From Calamus simplicifolius (lineage: Eukaryota; Streptophyta; Magnoliopsida; Arecales; Arecaceae), in assembly GCA_900491605.1 (NCBI GenBank), contig UESW01005013.1:394603-458602 (forward strand): a stretch of DNA of 64,000 nucleotides, given 5' to 3'. Numbering within the stretch: position 1 is the first letter of the stretch; the number at the start of each line of letters is the position of its first letter. The notes under the pieces were generated by a model. It worked only from the letters and a program-made list of their open reading frames with translations. It had not been told where the DNA came from and did no database searches. The translations under genes were made by a program, and so were the position numbers. Positions 24,701 through 40,400 of the stretch are shown piece after piece.

Positions 24701-27700
24701 AGTCAAGCTGAAATTGGGTTTAGTGATAATGGAGCAAGTTTGTCTAGGAGATGAAGGATGAACTAAGAGGGCAAGCCTTGCTGCAACAATAAGGTTTCTC
24801 CATAGCATCATGGGTTTGAAACATGAAAATAGTCTCTCCACCCACTAGAGTAAGGCTACATACATCTAACTTTCTCCAAACCCACAATGGTGAAATCCAC
24901 ATGCTCCAAGAAGACTTTTTTTATGAAGGATGATTTAAAGAATATAACACTAAGGCCTAATTTGGGTTTACTTCAGTTCCATTTTTTTCTTTTTCTTTTT
25001 TCATGTGAAAGGTAAGGCAATAATAATATGCTTGAAATATATAGGAAGTTGAGATTCCATTCAATAAGTGAACTCTAAATAGCCAAAGAAAATGAAGTCA
25101 ATATATAGTGATATGAGAGATTTGATAGAGGACAAGATATATAAATCAAGGAGACTATTGACTAGAGTTAGCTGAACCATCCTAAACTAGGTGATTCCTA
25201 TCAAACCAAACCAAATTGGTCCAAAACCAAGATGGTTTAGACTCCTGGTTTTGTACAGAGGCAAGGCCAAACCACCCCAACCCACCTATATTGCCTCGAT
25301 ACCAAAGTATCATATTGTACTAAAATATTGTTCATGAAGCATACCTAACTGAATAGTGCCAGCCCAACACCAGTAACCATTATTGTAGACCTTACTATTG
25401 GGTAACACTTTCTACGATTTGAAGAGGATTTCAAGGTCAACAAAGAAACAACAAAAGAAAATAACAAAAACTAGTACAACATTTAAGAAATAAAGATAAA
25501 AATAGGATTATAGATAAACAATATTGTAACATCTTTTACATAAAAAAAGAAATAAAGTCATTTGTCCAAAAATAGAAGTAGCACCAATTGAAGACAATTA
25601 AAAGGACAACTTAGAAGGTTTAGATATTTCTAATGTAGACCTAGGGATCGATTGATGCAAAAGAGTAAGTTAATACATATAAGAGGAAAAAGAGGTCAAC
25701 AGAGTTTGAAATTTATATGGAAGTGATCTAGAAAGATTTAATTTCTTTGCATTTTATATAAAATATGGCTCTAAACTGAACAAAATAGAGAAAAACAATT
25801 CATCTAGCCAAGTCGAATTAGTTTCAAATTAAGGCTTTATTGTTCTTGTTGTAATAATGTAATATTGTTCTACGAAGCACTCTAGTTGAGGTTAGGCACA
25901 CATAAGCGTTTGATGATGACAATCCTTAGTTACAAACAGGCTCAAATGTGGAATATCAAGCATTTACGTTGGCCTAAGTGGCATGAATATGAGGCCCCAA
26001 AACAAAAATTATGATGTGATGCATAGTTTTAAACAAAGATTGATTTTCGAGTGTTTTGTTAAAAAATAGTAGCTTAAAATATTAAAATGTTTTTTATTAG
26101 ATAGGTACCTTAAACTTAATTATGAAAGACACAAACTTGTACATGTATTTTGAATGTTCTATATTTGAGATGAATGGTAGATTTGTTTACTGCAAAGACA
26201 TCATTGATATTTGAAAGTAGTTTGCAAGGGAAAACAAGGTGTTCGGTTTTAGTGTCAGACCACATATCAATATATTACTAGTACAGGTTGGATCAGCATT
26301 GTACACTCCATAATCGCACATGGCACACCTCTGCAGGTGAGACAGCAGCAGTACTACATATTGCTGCCATGGCACATCGAGCCCCCATACGATTTTGACA
26401 CCTTAATGGGCTAGAAAAGAATACCTTGAAAGAAGTTGAAAACCTTTTCATTGGTCAAAAATTTATAGTATAATAAACTGGGAACACAACTGAAATTGTT
26501 TTTTTTCCTGAATTTTCATGATTCTAATTAGATAATGATGTGGGATAATTTGTTAAATCAATATGATGTTGCTATTTGTCAAAATCATATGATAGAATCC
26601 ACAAACAAAAATCTTATTGGTAGACACCTAATGATCCAAATCACCTTATAATTACTCAAGTCATATTAAGAAATCAATTAACGAGTTTACATAATGGTTA
26701 ACCCAATCAAGATCAAGAAACCACTCTGGGCCCTTCATTATAGAAACCCCAACCCACTATAAACCCACCTTTGGACAACACCTATAAATAGAAGATTAAG
26801 GCCTACTTTCTCTCTACTTTTTCTCTCTATTTTCTACTCTTTCTTCCTGTTTAAAATTTTCTTGGTCCCCATTATTGACTTGAGCATTACAGGGTTCCCC
26901 AAAGGAAACTTCAAGGCCTCTAACGCTGTTCTTGAGCACAGGTTATCAAGAAGAGGAGCAGGAGGCTGATCTTTGGGCTGAGTTCATGCTCTATCGAGTT
27001 CTCACCAAACAAATCTAATCCATTGGTACAAAGAAGAACTGATATGTACAAACCGAATCAGTCTAAACCAAGCAGAACCATCTTATAACGTTCAGTTTTG
27101 AGCTATAGATGGGCCAAAAGAGAGAAGCATTGACTTCTTATCTTAATAAGAAGTGCATACCGCATCATCCTGAAAAAATAATAAACCAATATGGTTCTTG
27201 GTACTAGTTTTGTAGATCTTGATCTTGATTGATATATCCACTGCATTGGCCACTAGACCTTATAAAAGCTTCTAACCATTCTTAAAGATTTATTAATATA
27301 ATTATGAAATAAGAAAATGGGAAGTGTCCATTTCTTCTAAGAACAAGGGCTCTTTTAACTAGAAGATAAATAAGAGACTCCTTGCATGAACAAAGTCTTT
27401 AGCAAAGGAAAATAAATAATAAAATAAGTTAATAATTTAGAATCCATCAAATACAATTCTTAAATATTAATACTAAATAACTTTAAAAAATTTTAAGCCA
27501 ATCAATATTCTAGAAAAAAAGGTTCCTTAAAATTTATTCTGCTTAATATAGAACAGAAAAACCACCCTTAAAAGGGCCCTAAAATTGATCTAAAATTTAC
27601 AGAAAAAATCAAGACTACAAAACCAATTAGCCCACTGAAGAATAATATTTAGTAGGAAAACACTAAAATATTAAACAAAATGCATTCAAAACAAAATTAA

Positions 27701-30700
27701 TGGAAGAAACATTGTTACCCTTGAAATATTTGAGCCCTAGTGATCTATACTACATAAAGACATAATAGGAGCACTTGGTTTCCATTTGTATCTATGTCAA
27801 TGCACTAGGTATATAGCCACTTTAGAACCTTGAGAACATTCCCAGTCCCCACCAGATTTAGGTCTGACCCACTTTAAGCTGAGATTTGGATACTGTAAAG
27901 TCTGCACACCTGGTTAGGCATCCACCATCAGTTGTGTTTCTTTTTTTTTTTTTCGTTTTCAACTTCAAATTCTTCTCTTGCTTACTAAAGTTGAGTAGAA
28001 AGCCATCATTCCCATGTGCAGAATGAGGCCAGGACTGTGCTACCAAACACAAGATATTGTTTCACAATTGATCACACAAAAACAAACAGATCAACTTTTC
28101 TTGTCCTTTTCAAGAATGTGAATGTAGACTTGTTCATGTATACTGCTATGCATCAGATTTTAGGGCCTTCATACACATAAAAACCAACGTTTTTAGTACA
28201 AGTACAGATACCTGTACCGGTGCCAAAACAAGTGGTGTTGGTAATGTCCAGTTCCTGGTGCCAACACTCAGTCTGAGAGATGTTTTGAGTTTTTTTTCCT
28301 TTTTTTTCCCTAAAGCATAAGTCAAAATGCTGGTATAGACCAATACAGTCCAGTAACGGACATTGGCAAATGAATGATCTAATACTGCAAACAAATGGTA
28401 TTTTAACCAAGCAGCTTGAATGACATTGGCAAATGAATGATCTAATACTGCAAACAACGTACCTAATGAGTCGACACACATGGTTTTTCACAGCTGAACA
28501 AAGTTTCGGGCTAACAGTAACAAAAATCTGCTTCAAGAAATTTCTTGAGTTTATCTCAGGGTCTTCACCACACACATCAGTCCTTGCTGCAACTTTAGAT
28601 AAACCATTACTTGTTGAACCAAATCCTTCAGAAGATACAAGTTGTTGTTGTTCTTTTTGAATGATCTTCATTGTTAATACAGTAGTTTTCCCTGTTCCTG
28701 ACCTCCCTAAGATGAAGCTACTATAAGGAAAATGAATAACCTCCTCCTCTTCATCAGTTAGTTCAAATGGAATATCCATTTCAGACCCATCATTTGATGT
28801 TAACAAGTGTCTCACTATTCCGGATGATAAGGAGAAAAACTTCATCAGCAGAAGACTCTCATTCACCTTGGAATTCTCCATAAAATTTTTAGTATCCACA
28901 ACCTCAGTAAATGCCTTGCTCACTGATTCAGAATTGTGCAATTTCTTATAGCGCATCACATCATGACCCACATTCCAGCTGAAAGGAACTTCAAGTTTCC
29001 TAATACATGCAAACAAGAAGAAAATATTTAAATGCTTTTAAAAAAGTATTACCATCCAAGATGAACAGTCACACAAAAAAGTTCATTAAACAACTCAAGC
29101 AGATTAAATTTCATCTGGTAGTTTCTCAATCCTATAAACTTATTGACACTGTATAATTATTTAAAGAAACATGAAAAATCAAACAAAAACTTTTTTGTAT
29201 ATAAGAGCAGAATTAAGATGCAGATGGTTAATAATTATACACAATTTTGGTCATTCATGTTAATATATAAAACTATTTATTATAACACAATTAGAATCAA
29301 GTATTACTCTGCATGACTTATGCTATGCTGCCACAATTAAAACCAAAGAAAATGACTCAAGTAGCACCATTGCCTAACTATTTAAAATAGTAAAACAAAT
29401 ATACAAACATACATACATACATCATACTCCAATATTTTAAAAAAATGTGGTAAAAAATGAAAAACCACATGGGAATGGACGTTGAAATAATACTAGTAGC
29501 TTCATAACTAGTGCATCATTAATTCATCAACAAATATAATGCTACACATGATCACTAGGCCGAAAAATAAGATTTATATGCCACAAGAGTTAACAAGTGA
29601 CTCATTTTGACCAGTGATGAGAATGGATTTTCATATTGAATATTGTATCTACAATAAAAAGTATTGAAATTCATGAACAAAAATTAGATTAGAAATGTGA
29701 GATTGAACAAGTGTTGAAAAAGACCACATAACTGCTGCTGTTCCACAAAATAAGAATTAACTAAAATATCCAGAACCAAACATAGCAAACCAATAAAACA
29801 AATTTATCCCTGTAAAAGATGACAGTCTGACTAATCTATATGAGGTCAGGTTTGTGGTTCAAGGCATAAATAAAATTTTAGAATACTTAAACTTCAGCAT
29901 GAAATCAATTCCTAATGCATTATGACATACAAAAGGCTGTCGGCCATTCTTCACAAAGTGAGATTCCCAGAAATCATAAAACAAATAAATGGTGACAGAT
30001 TGAACAGTAAATAAAAATTATATTTTACATCAACAATTAAAATGTATACTGGGAAACCAAATAATCATGATTCTGACATGTGATGGGCATGAAAACAGTA
30101 ACATATGTGAGATTAATGCATTAGTACATAATAACTCGAATCAGGAAAAAAAAAAAGAACAGAACGAGATGATCTATACCCTTCGAATTGTTTAGTTTTG
30201 CAGTGATCTACATAATTGTTCGTGTAGAAAGAGAATATGTTATCGAGACGCTTCACAAGTTTTTCAGTTTCCTCAATTGTAAGAAGGTCCCAAACCCTTA
30301 GAACCTGGATGTATCTTTCACGCTTCATAATGTCTACGCTCCATGTAAGATACAGTTCCTTGAACCTGTAGACTCTTGTAAGTTGATGAGAATCAGTTAA
30401 ATCAAGAATCCTGATTCTTGACCGCTGACCATCAGCAAGTTTCAACAGCAGTTGAATCATATCCTTCTTGATCTGAAGTGATTTTAACTTTGCAAATGAT
30501 TTTCTGAAATTTTCGCTAAAAAGAACCTGTTCAGTGAGAAACGGGTAAAAAACCCAGGAAAACAATGGTAAACATGAAAACCACAATCTAAATAATATGA
30601 TGTCCTGAGCAATATCACCTAAGCTTAAGAAAATGTGAGGATTGATTGAATATTAAGAAACTGCAAACTAGATAGCAAAAAGCAAAACAAGCATCAACAG

Positions 30701-33700
30701 AAAAGATATTTACACCAGGCAAAGAAACATAATCAAATGCATACCAGCAAATGCACGTATATAACGAGTTGGAGAGAAATGGTTTAGGGCAAATCAGGGA
30801 CACAATTAGTTTCTGCTCTAGGACTCAACCGATTACATGACTGCATGGTGACAAACCCTGCACCTCAAAATGCATGCATAGCAGAAGAGAAATTACAAAG
30901 TGGCAGAACTGCGGTATTAAAATAGAATATGAATATTTATTCAGCTGACTTAGTAATATGATACAGTTTCCAATATACCCTTCTAGTTGTCCTTGTTACC
31001 ATGAGCAAGCTTCAAACAACTCTTGGAAATCAAAGAATGTTACTACTAAAACTAGAGGAAACTTTCTACCCTACTGTGCAGCAAAGGAAAAATAATTAAA
31101 TACCATTGCAAGAAACCTTCAAGCTAATGTAAATAGCTACAGAGACTGAACAAGGAGTTTTTACTCATAGTTGACTACATATAAAATACCAAAGCAAGAA
31201 ACCTTCCAGCTTCTGTAAATAGCTTCAGAGACTAAACAAGGAGTATTTACTCATAGTTGACTACATATAAAACATATAAAATACCAAAGCAAGAAAGCTT
31301 CAAGCTTATGTAAATAGCTTCAGAGACTAAACAAGGAATATTTACTCATAGTTGACTACATATGTGGATTTTACCACCATGGCAAGTTCTAAATGGTCTA
31401 GAACTAAACGTTTTATTTACTTAACTTCCATAATGATTTCTAGAGATTTTTCTTAGGACGCCTTCAAGAAAAAATTTGCATGCAAGTCCTCATTCAATAT
31501 TAAAAGATGATCTTTACAACGACATGAAAGATACATGGAAGACAAATTAAGTATTAAATACTACACATAAATTATGAAATGAACATCAGACCAAGAATGT
31601 ATCACGTGAAGATTAATTGCATGGAGTTTGCGAACAAAGGTTATGTATGAGAAGAATCCTTAAATAAATGTGCAAAAAAATATAAATATTTTTTGATTTG
31701 TGACCATGGTTTCAAAAATTGTTAGACCTGTTATATGCCAAACTATATCAAACCAAGAAATTTGGGGCTAATTGAATTGAACTGGCCAGAAATTGAGAAA
31801 GTCTAGCCTCTCGGTTTGGTATGGAAGGCAAACTGACCCCATATCGATGTCCCGAACTGAACTGAACTATCTAGTTCAGTCCAATTGAAGAGGTTCATAC
31901 GTTGGGGCCTTCTGCTCTACCTATGGCACCAATTTGGTACTATATGACATGAAAGTTATGTGGAAGACAAGTTAAGTATTAAAGGCTACAAAGACAAATT
32001 AAGTATTAAAGGCTACGCATAAATTATGAAAGGAACATCAGACCAAGGATGTATCACATGAAGATCAATTGCATGTAGTTTGCGAACAAAGGTTGAATAT
32101 GAGAAGAACCCTTAGATAAATATGTGTAAAAAGATATATATATTTTTTGATTTGTGACCATGGTTTCAAAAGTTGTAAGACCCATTGTATGCCAAACCAT
32201 CCCGAAACAGGCAATTTGGGGCTAATTAAATTGAACCAGCTAGGAATTGAGAAAGTTTAGCCTCTCAGTTTGGTATGGAAGGCAAACTGATCCCATATCA
32301 ATGTCCCAAACCGAACCAAATTATCCAGTTTGGTCCAATTGAAGCGGTTCATCCATGGGGCCCTTTGCTCCACCTATGCCACCAATTCGATACTATGCGA
32401 CCCAAACTGAACCATACTAGTCCAATACTGAAATGGTACCCATTTTCGATACAACAAACCTTAGTTAAACTTAGAACTAATGAAGCCTAAAGGAACTCAG
32501 AGTTATTGCAACAAAAGACAATGTTCTTTGTTCATAATATTACTACATAATAAAGCATGCATATAGATTAGATGAAATATAACTGCCCGTGGTGATTAGA
32601 TCTATGCAATCCTAGGAGATGCGAAGACAATGAAAGCACTCCACCCTTAAAGAATCACAATCCACAGCCATTTCAGCCTATGAGACTATCTTTTATATTC
32701 CAATTAACTCAAGTCTCTAGGAACTGTAGGCTAAGAGAATGCACTATTGGAAAGACTTGTCCAACAAGCTTTTTCTTTCCCCTTATTCTCTCTTCTTGAT
32801 TGAGAAGATGAACAAGAAGATCTCCCCTGCAGCCCTATCTCTCTCTTCTTCCTCCTCTCTATCTTAGAGATGCATGTTGGAGACCAACAGATACCCCTTT
32901 TCATATAAGAGGGGGTGCCGCTTCTTTTCAAGTCCCAAAGGGACTAGCATCCATGCAAAGCAATGGGGAATGGCAACCTTTCTTGGCCACCCCACCTGCA
33001 AGTCTTGCATAGACTCCAAGTAACAGTGAGATAAGGTAAGGTGGTAGCTGTCAAAGTTTCCACTCCTTTTAGTTTTAGAAGGGCACCCTGCTTGGGGTGC
33101 TCCATAAGAAGGAGCACCAACCTTGATGTTGGCTTTTACTTGAGTCTAACTTGAGAAATTGGTGAGTTTAAATCAGCACTTTTTGTCCCAATCTAGTCTA
33201 ACCCAACTACCTTGGGTTGATGTCCTAGCCCAATCACTTCTCAAGTGTAACATGGACCTATCTTGGTCCAATTAATGAGAGAATCCTTTATTGAGATATG
33301 GTCCTAATCAAATTGGAGACAAAAAATCATGCTAGATTCATTGTCAGGATAAGCCAACTAAAGTTCCCCCTCATAAAAGACCTATCTATTTAAGTTAGCT
33401 TAGTCACACTTCAGCTGCATGGTTTAGCATGGGCATATGGAGCCCATATCAAATTATTGAGCCACTTAGTGAGTAGAATAAAACCAATTGATCTTCCTTT
33501 TTCTGCACATTATATGCTGCAATTTAGACTCCCATCATTCTAATGTCATCATATGACCGTTAAATAATGACTTAGAATGAAATAAGCTAATGAAAGTTGT
33601 TAACACGTAAATTCATTATAAATTTCAAATTTAAATTATTTTAATGTATACTTATTTCTTCTCTATATATATGAATCAATACACACGTGATCTACTCATC

Positions 33701-34358
33701 TTGAGAGAAAGATTCATTCCTAATTTTACCTTCTCTACATTTTCTCCTATCTCTTGTGGGCGATGCTCTCAACTTTGTGATCCATACCAAGTTGTCATGG
33801 CGGCCAAATCATCTATTTTATGGAGAAGAAGTATAAGAGCAGGAAGGCCAGGACTTGATAGAGCGGCATAGGAAAAGAAACAGAATGAAGTTTAGGCATA
33901 GAAAATCCTTCTAGAGAAAATTTTATTTTAAAGTTAGTAAACCAAGGAGTCCAACTTGATGGAGAATGGATTGGGGCCTCGAGCAAGGTATATACACCCA
34001 AACTTGTAGCGAACATACTTCTTTCCCTCTCTAAGGTTAGCATGAAATTCAAGTTTTCTAGGGTTAGCATGAGATTTAAGAAATATCATCTATCATAGAA
34101 GGGTTGGCCTACCACAAACCCAGACACAAATGTCACATGAAATAGGCTAATGACAATATGATACAAGTGAAAACCAGCTATTATAAACAAGAGTCGCCAA
34201 GTGAGGAAAGATAAAATATCGATAAAAAATAAGTACACTTCTTGGGATGAAGGAATGAAGAGTCAAAACTTGGAAAGACTATTTGATTGCGATTTTATAG
34301 GAAAAAATATCCTTGACATCAGCAACCGTTCATCCATAACATCATGAAAAATCTTTTG

Positions 34359-34415
<57 letters not shown>

Positions 34416-37400
34416 GATAATATTTGATGGTGTAATTAGTACATGTGTGAGTATCTTGTTTATTTATTGAAAATTTCAATAATACAAATTTCTTATCATC
34501 CTTTATATTCTATATGCTTCAACACTTTTTTGCAAAATAACTTCAATTTTTGTATAGGTATCCTGAATAAGGAGTCAGAATAATTTCAGATACTACAAAA
34601 CTTTAACTTTCTAAAAGAAATCAAAATAAAAAATACCTTCCATTTAGCACCCCTGGCAAGTATTGAGTCAGAATTGAGCAAATCATCTATACAATCTTCT
34701 TTTTTAGCATTCAAAATAGCTTCTGCCAAGACCTTGTCTTGATCAGCATCAAAGTAACATCCACGATTCTTTGCACTACAAACTAGAGCCTCCCAAATGG
34801 AGTGACATTTCATTAAAGTTTCACCATTACCAACAATTAATAGGCAGTGTCTGAAACAGAAAGAAAAGTGCAACTCTTCAAGTTATTGCACATGAAAACT
34901 CTGAAAAAATATGGGTTAAATTTTATAATAAAAGACAAAAGAGTAGATGAAATAAGCATTCCAAAAACTAGTCCACACCTGGCCCTAGTTAGAGCCACAT
35001 TTGCACTATGTGGATTTGGCAAAAAACCTATTGAACTGCCATTGTTTGATATAACCATAGAAATTATCATTACATCTTCCTCGCCACCTTGAAATCCATC
35101 TATAGATTTCACCTTCACATTGATATTACCTTTCTGCTTACAACTCCGACCAAGTTTCTCTTGGATTGCAGAAACCTGTGCAGGGTAAGGAGATGCAATC
35201 CCAATGCTAACCTTTTCTTTAAAGGGAACAGCTACAAAATAACAAAACAACATGGTAAAGTCTTCAGAGCATTAAATGTGCAAAAAAGATAAACCCATTA
35301 TCACAAGCAAAAAATTGCTCACAAGAACAAATAGCATAAAATCTCCAAAAGAACATTAATTCATCTAGGAATTGAAGCAAAACTGCCTTTAAAACACAAC
35401 ATCCTAAAATTCTAAGTGAAATTAACATTAATATTTCAAATGAGTCAACATTATTACTTCTTCTTCTATAGATCACATATTTAAACAAGGTTTACTTAGT
35501 TCTACCAATCCTTATACCTAAACCAAGAATAAAGGTTTTCTTAGTTATCAAAAAATGATTGATACGGAGGATGAAGGTGATTAAAATTTTAGGCATTTTT
35601 TTAATAGCTTGAATAGAAATTTGAAATCACAAACTCAGCGGTAGAACCATTGCGAACACCATTCCTAAAAAAAAATGTTAGATAGCTTTTAGAAATTGTT
35701 TGGAGAGCACTTACAAGGTGTTTGGTATGGGGTGATCGGTCTAAGATCTAGCGATATAGTGAAGGTCAGATTACCATATTTGGTTACACCTCAATAATCG
35801 TACATGGTGGTGATTCCAGATTAGTCTTGCCTTTAAAATCATCGTCCAACTTAATGATCCTATACCCATTCATGAGGTCGAGTACCCAATATTACCCAAC
35901 ACAATAATCTTTACTTGATATTCAAGGACAAAAATAACCCTCATCTATATAGAAATGCTTAATATTACTTTCATGTTAACATAATATAATTTATTATTGT
36001 AACATTATATTATTATTATATAACATAATATTATATTTTAATATTAAAATTATAATAATATTTTATATTATATAATAAAATATTATTATAATGTTATACC
36101 ATAATATAATATTATAAAAATAATATTATAATTTAATCTAAACATTATAATAATAAATAATATGCAATAATGACAATTATCATAGCACTTGAAAAATATA
36201 TTAGGGGCAATCAGTTTTTAGGAAGTTAACTAATTAGGGGTAATTTTGGCATTTCATGTTCGGTGACGTAGTATTTCAAATATATAATAAACACAATGAT
36301 TTTACATTACTGAAAGTCTTAATTCATAGCATGTATCATACCAAATATTGTGATGTTAGATCACCAAAAATGAAATTGCTTGATTAGTCCACAGAGCATT
36401 TACAAAAGTTGCTTAATAACGCTTTACCTATCTTGGTGTTTTACCATGGGTGACTAGGTAAATGAAATTGGGCAATGTTTTGCCATTGTCTACAAAGCAT
36501 TTGTTGTTAAGGATTGATGATTTACTTGATCAATTATAAGATGAGCTTGAGAAATATATGAGGATTCTCTTGTAGACACTGAAGGAGAAGTTATAGAAAA
36601 CTTTGGCCAGCAAGGTTTACGGTTCAAGCTTTGTGATGCCAAGAGACTGTATCTATTGATCTAAAGAAGCTATTGGTTTGTTAGCTAATGTAGTTTCAGA
36701 AGTTCAGAACATAGGCTTTATTTAATAAAACTAAAAAAGCTAGCAAGTAGAAATTTCCAATTCACAGTGAGCCAGATTATAGAATCTTTTGTTTTACAGA
36801 ATTGGGAATTACTTCACAAAAAACACATTTTGGCATGCATATTTTTCCATAAAGGTTTGAAATGTCTCTTTTCTTGAAAGAAACTAACATTTGACAACCA
36901 AATGACTAGGACTTTTAATAAACAATGGTTGTAAAGTGCATTATAATTGAAAGAAGACAATTTTGTGGCAGGTGATTTTAGTAGGAACTCCATTTTGTGT
37001 CAGCTCACTAAAGAATGGCAATGAACATTGTTATGAGAAGAACTTAGGAATTGGAATTCTGAATTTTAAGATAAAAACTGGAGTATTCTAAGGGCTATTA
37101 GATTAGTCTGTAATTCAGAAACTGAAGGACAAACAAATTAGCAACTCAATTAGTAAAGAGGAGGCAGCAGAAGTTTTAACTCCAGATCTTGAAACTTGTG
37201 ATAATGCCAAATAATGTTATATCAAAATTTAGCAATACTCAAAGAAGAAATGATCAGGAGAACACAAGTGTTTATAAAGTCTGGGCAGTTCTGGTCAACT
37301 TTGTAGAGAAACATCATTTCTAATAAACAAATGCCCGATTGAATAGTTTCTAGTTGCCACTAATTTCAAAAAAATAAGTGTATATAACAAACCACATAAA

Positions 37401-40400
37401 TAATAAAACATTACAACAAGACAGCAATCAGATGCACTCATGCTTCCTCTAATCTGAAACAGAATTCCAAATGCTAGTTTGGCAAAACATCAAACAGAGA
37501 CCAATAACTTCTCCAAAAAAATATTTTTCTATGAGAAATTAAATGCAAATTTTGAACAAACTAAAAATAATGGAACTAAAATGGACAGCTCTTTTGGAAT
37601 GATAATAAGAATAAAATTTCAGAAACCACTACAACACGTTAACAGAAATTCTTGACACAAATTCCTTGAAAATGTCACCATAGAAAAGTAAAATTACAAA
37701 TCTGACAAGTTGCAGATTGAAAAAAATACTAATGGGAACTAAAAATAAATTTTCTCCGGCAATATGTGAGAAATGTACCTTTATAAAAACTCTTGACAAG
37801 TTGCAGAACAACACCAACCTCAACCATATTCCTTGGACTATGGCGACTCAAAGCATCTACTTCTTCGAGACCATCGGTGACATTTATGAATGAAAAGGGC
37901 CCAAACATACTTCCTGGAGGCAAGTGTCTTTCATAAGATTTTGTTCTAACATTTGGACCATCCAATATTTTTCCTGAATAGAACTCAACATTTGGAAATA
38001 AGCATATTGATGGATGCATTCTGTATTGAATTTCAAGGACGTGCTTCGAGAGTCCTAAAGAGCTCAACCTCTGAAACAAACTCCGTCCCAAACCAGCTGC
38101 TTCAGAATCCTAGTAGCGAGAGATGTCAAAAACATAAAAATTCCAGGTCAAAACTACATGGTAATCATTCTTTTATTGTATAATGAAACTAAGTTGATAC
38201 CTTGCTTTTAACCACTGCAGTTAACTGATTTTCATCACCTATAAGAACTGCATGCTTGAGGCCCCGAAGTCGTAATGGTATAGTTGATTCACATTCTTTC
38301 AGTTGGGAAGCTTCATCAATAACTATCAAATCCAGAGGTTGTATTTCAATTGAATATAATTCAAAAGAAGAAATTGCTGTACAGATGATGAGGGAAGCAT
38401 TTTGCAAACAAAAATCCCGAATCTGATTTTTATCATGAAAACAAGGAATGACAATATTATCTTGAACAGCTTTCAATAAATTAAGACATTTGCTTCTCGC
38501 CTTGCAAATTAGAATTGCCAAAGAGCTTTTGCGTTGCCATCCTTGAAGCCTATCCAAAGATAAAATACTTGCATTTCTATTTTCTTCCAGCTGCTTGAAA
38601 ATTTCTTGCAATTCATTGTCAAGAGCAGATGCTTCGGAAAGCAATTTTTTGAAATTTCCAAGTTCATTTAACAGTGTAATCAAATCCTCGAATTCTTTTC
38701 TTGAAACAAATGATGTGGCTAGATGGGTGCATAATTTTTTAGTCAATGTCTCTAATGATGAAAATAGGACTCTGTATCTTTTTTGAAAAAACTCCAGGAA
38801 TGTTAAAGTACCCATATTCTCCCTGTGATAATGAGAAGCAACATGGTTCAGAAAATCTATCATTGATGTAACATGATGGTGCCACCCAGATGATGGATCA
38901 AAACACTCTACAAGCCGATCTACCCGATTGTCAAGTGCAACTTCGCAAAGATCAACATCAATCTTCAGGTGATTTACATGTTCAAACAAGAGAATTTCTC
39001 CCAGTTGATATAGTGGTGTTCCTCTGGTGCTTTGGTTATTCTTCTTAACGATGTTTAAAAGGCTAGAAGTCACTTCCAATACTGAAACATAAGTTGGTGT
39101 GCAAGTAAGTACTTTACATTTCATTTTCAAAAGTGCCCAAAGCAATTCACTGACAATTCTAGTTTTTCCAGTTCCCGGTGGCCCCCAAATAAGTTTGACT
39201 GAACACTTATGAGTGCATTGCATTGCTGAAATAGATCCTAATATTGCACTAATCTGTGAATCATTCAGCTCAGAAGCTCCATCTAGATACATATTATTTG
39301 TGCTTCCTGAAGAGCATAATCCACAAGCATCACCAACCTGTCAGATCAGAAGAGATGATATGAACCCAAAAATGAAAAATGTACTAAAATCTAAAATTAA
39401 TTAATCGGGTAGGTGTCTTCAGTCAATTAAGTTATTCAGTGGATGCTACTTGGTTACTTGTTTTTCTTGATCTTATCTTTAGAATGAACAAGCAAATGAA
39501 AGCAATCATCTCACCCGACCCCCGCACCCAAATAAAAAGAATTTGTTTTCTTTTGCTTCTGTTTTTCACCTCACAAAAGAAAAGTTTGCACCAAACTGCA
39601 GCCCCTGACCTCCCTACTAGGTGGCTTTTTATGGATAATGGTAGGAAGGTCACAAGAATTCAATAAATGAAACTTTCAATTGCTAAAGGAGATGCCTGTC
39701 AAAGATTCATCAGTCTGTTTATGAGAGATGAGAGCTTAACCAAGCTAATTCCACACAATCATAACGTGTTTATAGTAAATAGGTTAAATTACATACCGAG
39801 GAATGAGGGGAAAGGACATCTTTGATGATGCTCAAATTTCCAGTCACACAACTACCCACACCAAGAGCTTTCCAAATCTGGTATTCAGTAGTTATGTTTC
39901 GCAGGAAAATAAGAAAAAGAGACCCGTTCATACCACCATCAAATTCAATATGCTTTGATGTTTTGACTTTAAAATCTCTTGTTGAATTGCCATCCTCCTC
40001 AACTTTAATGACTGAACAGAGATTGAATGTGCTCCCATATCTGTTGAGATCTGAAACAGCTTCTGGTTTGATATTTGAAAGAATGAAAATGTCATAAGGA
40101 ATCGGTTTATGAATTTCTTTGTAGAATTCAACATTTTCTTTCTTCCAGGAGCGAACTCTCATGTCATACAATTTTCCAAAAGGTTCTATAGACACTATTT
40201 CAGAATAAGGTGCATCTAAAATGGTTTCCATGCTTGAATGAAAAATGGCTCTTGTTTCTTCCAGCAAAGGAAAAACATAGGACCACATATACGAGTCAAC
40301 CGATGGAAAGGTTTCTGGAATCTTCACAATCTGAATGAAGAAAAAAGAAAACAAGGAGCCAGTAAGCAAGATTTCAATAGAATAAGATACAATACAACAA

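Larger units (their letters stand above)
24393..28462 (-). other. Intron 9 (4.1 kb)
   Basis: Mostly A/T-rich with degenerate dispersed repeats (25170-25340, 27030-27200), an LTR-like piece (about 26440-27010) and a 36-bp direct repeat at its 5' end (28359-28394 and 28422-28457). No gene recognised. Confidence 0.7.
30527..34636 (-). other. Intron 7 (4.1 kb) with local tandem duplications
   Basis: Contains an 88-bp triplicate (31100-31370), a 0.45-kb tandem duplication (31521-32402), degenerate dispersed repeats and a (TA)n microsatellite (34362-34410). The remainder is unrecognised. Confidence 0.75.

Noticed and set aside
35715..36352. Possible MITE with GTTTGGTAT/ATACCAAAT ends
   Set aside because: The ends match over only about 9-10 bases and no target duplication was found. 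The interior is a TAA-rich palindrome that could cause the resemblance.
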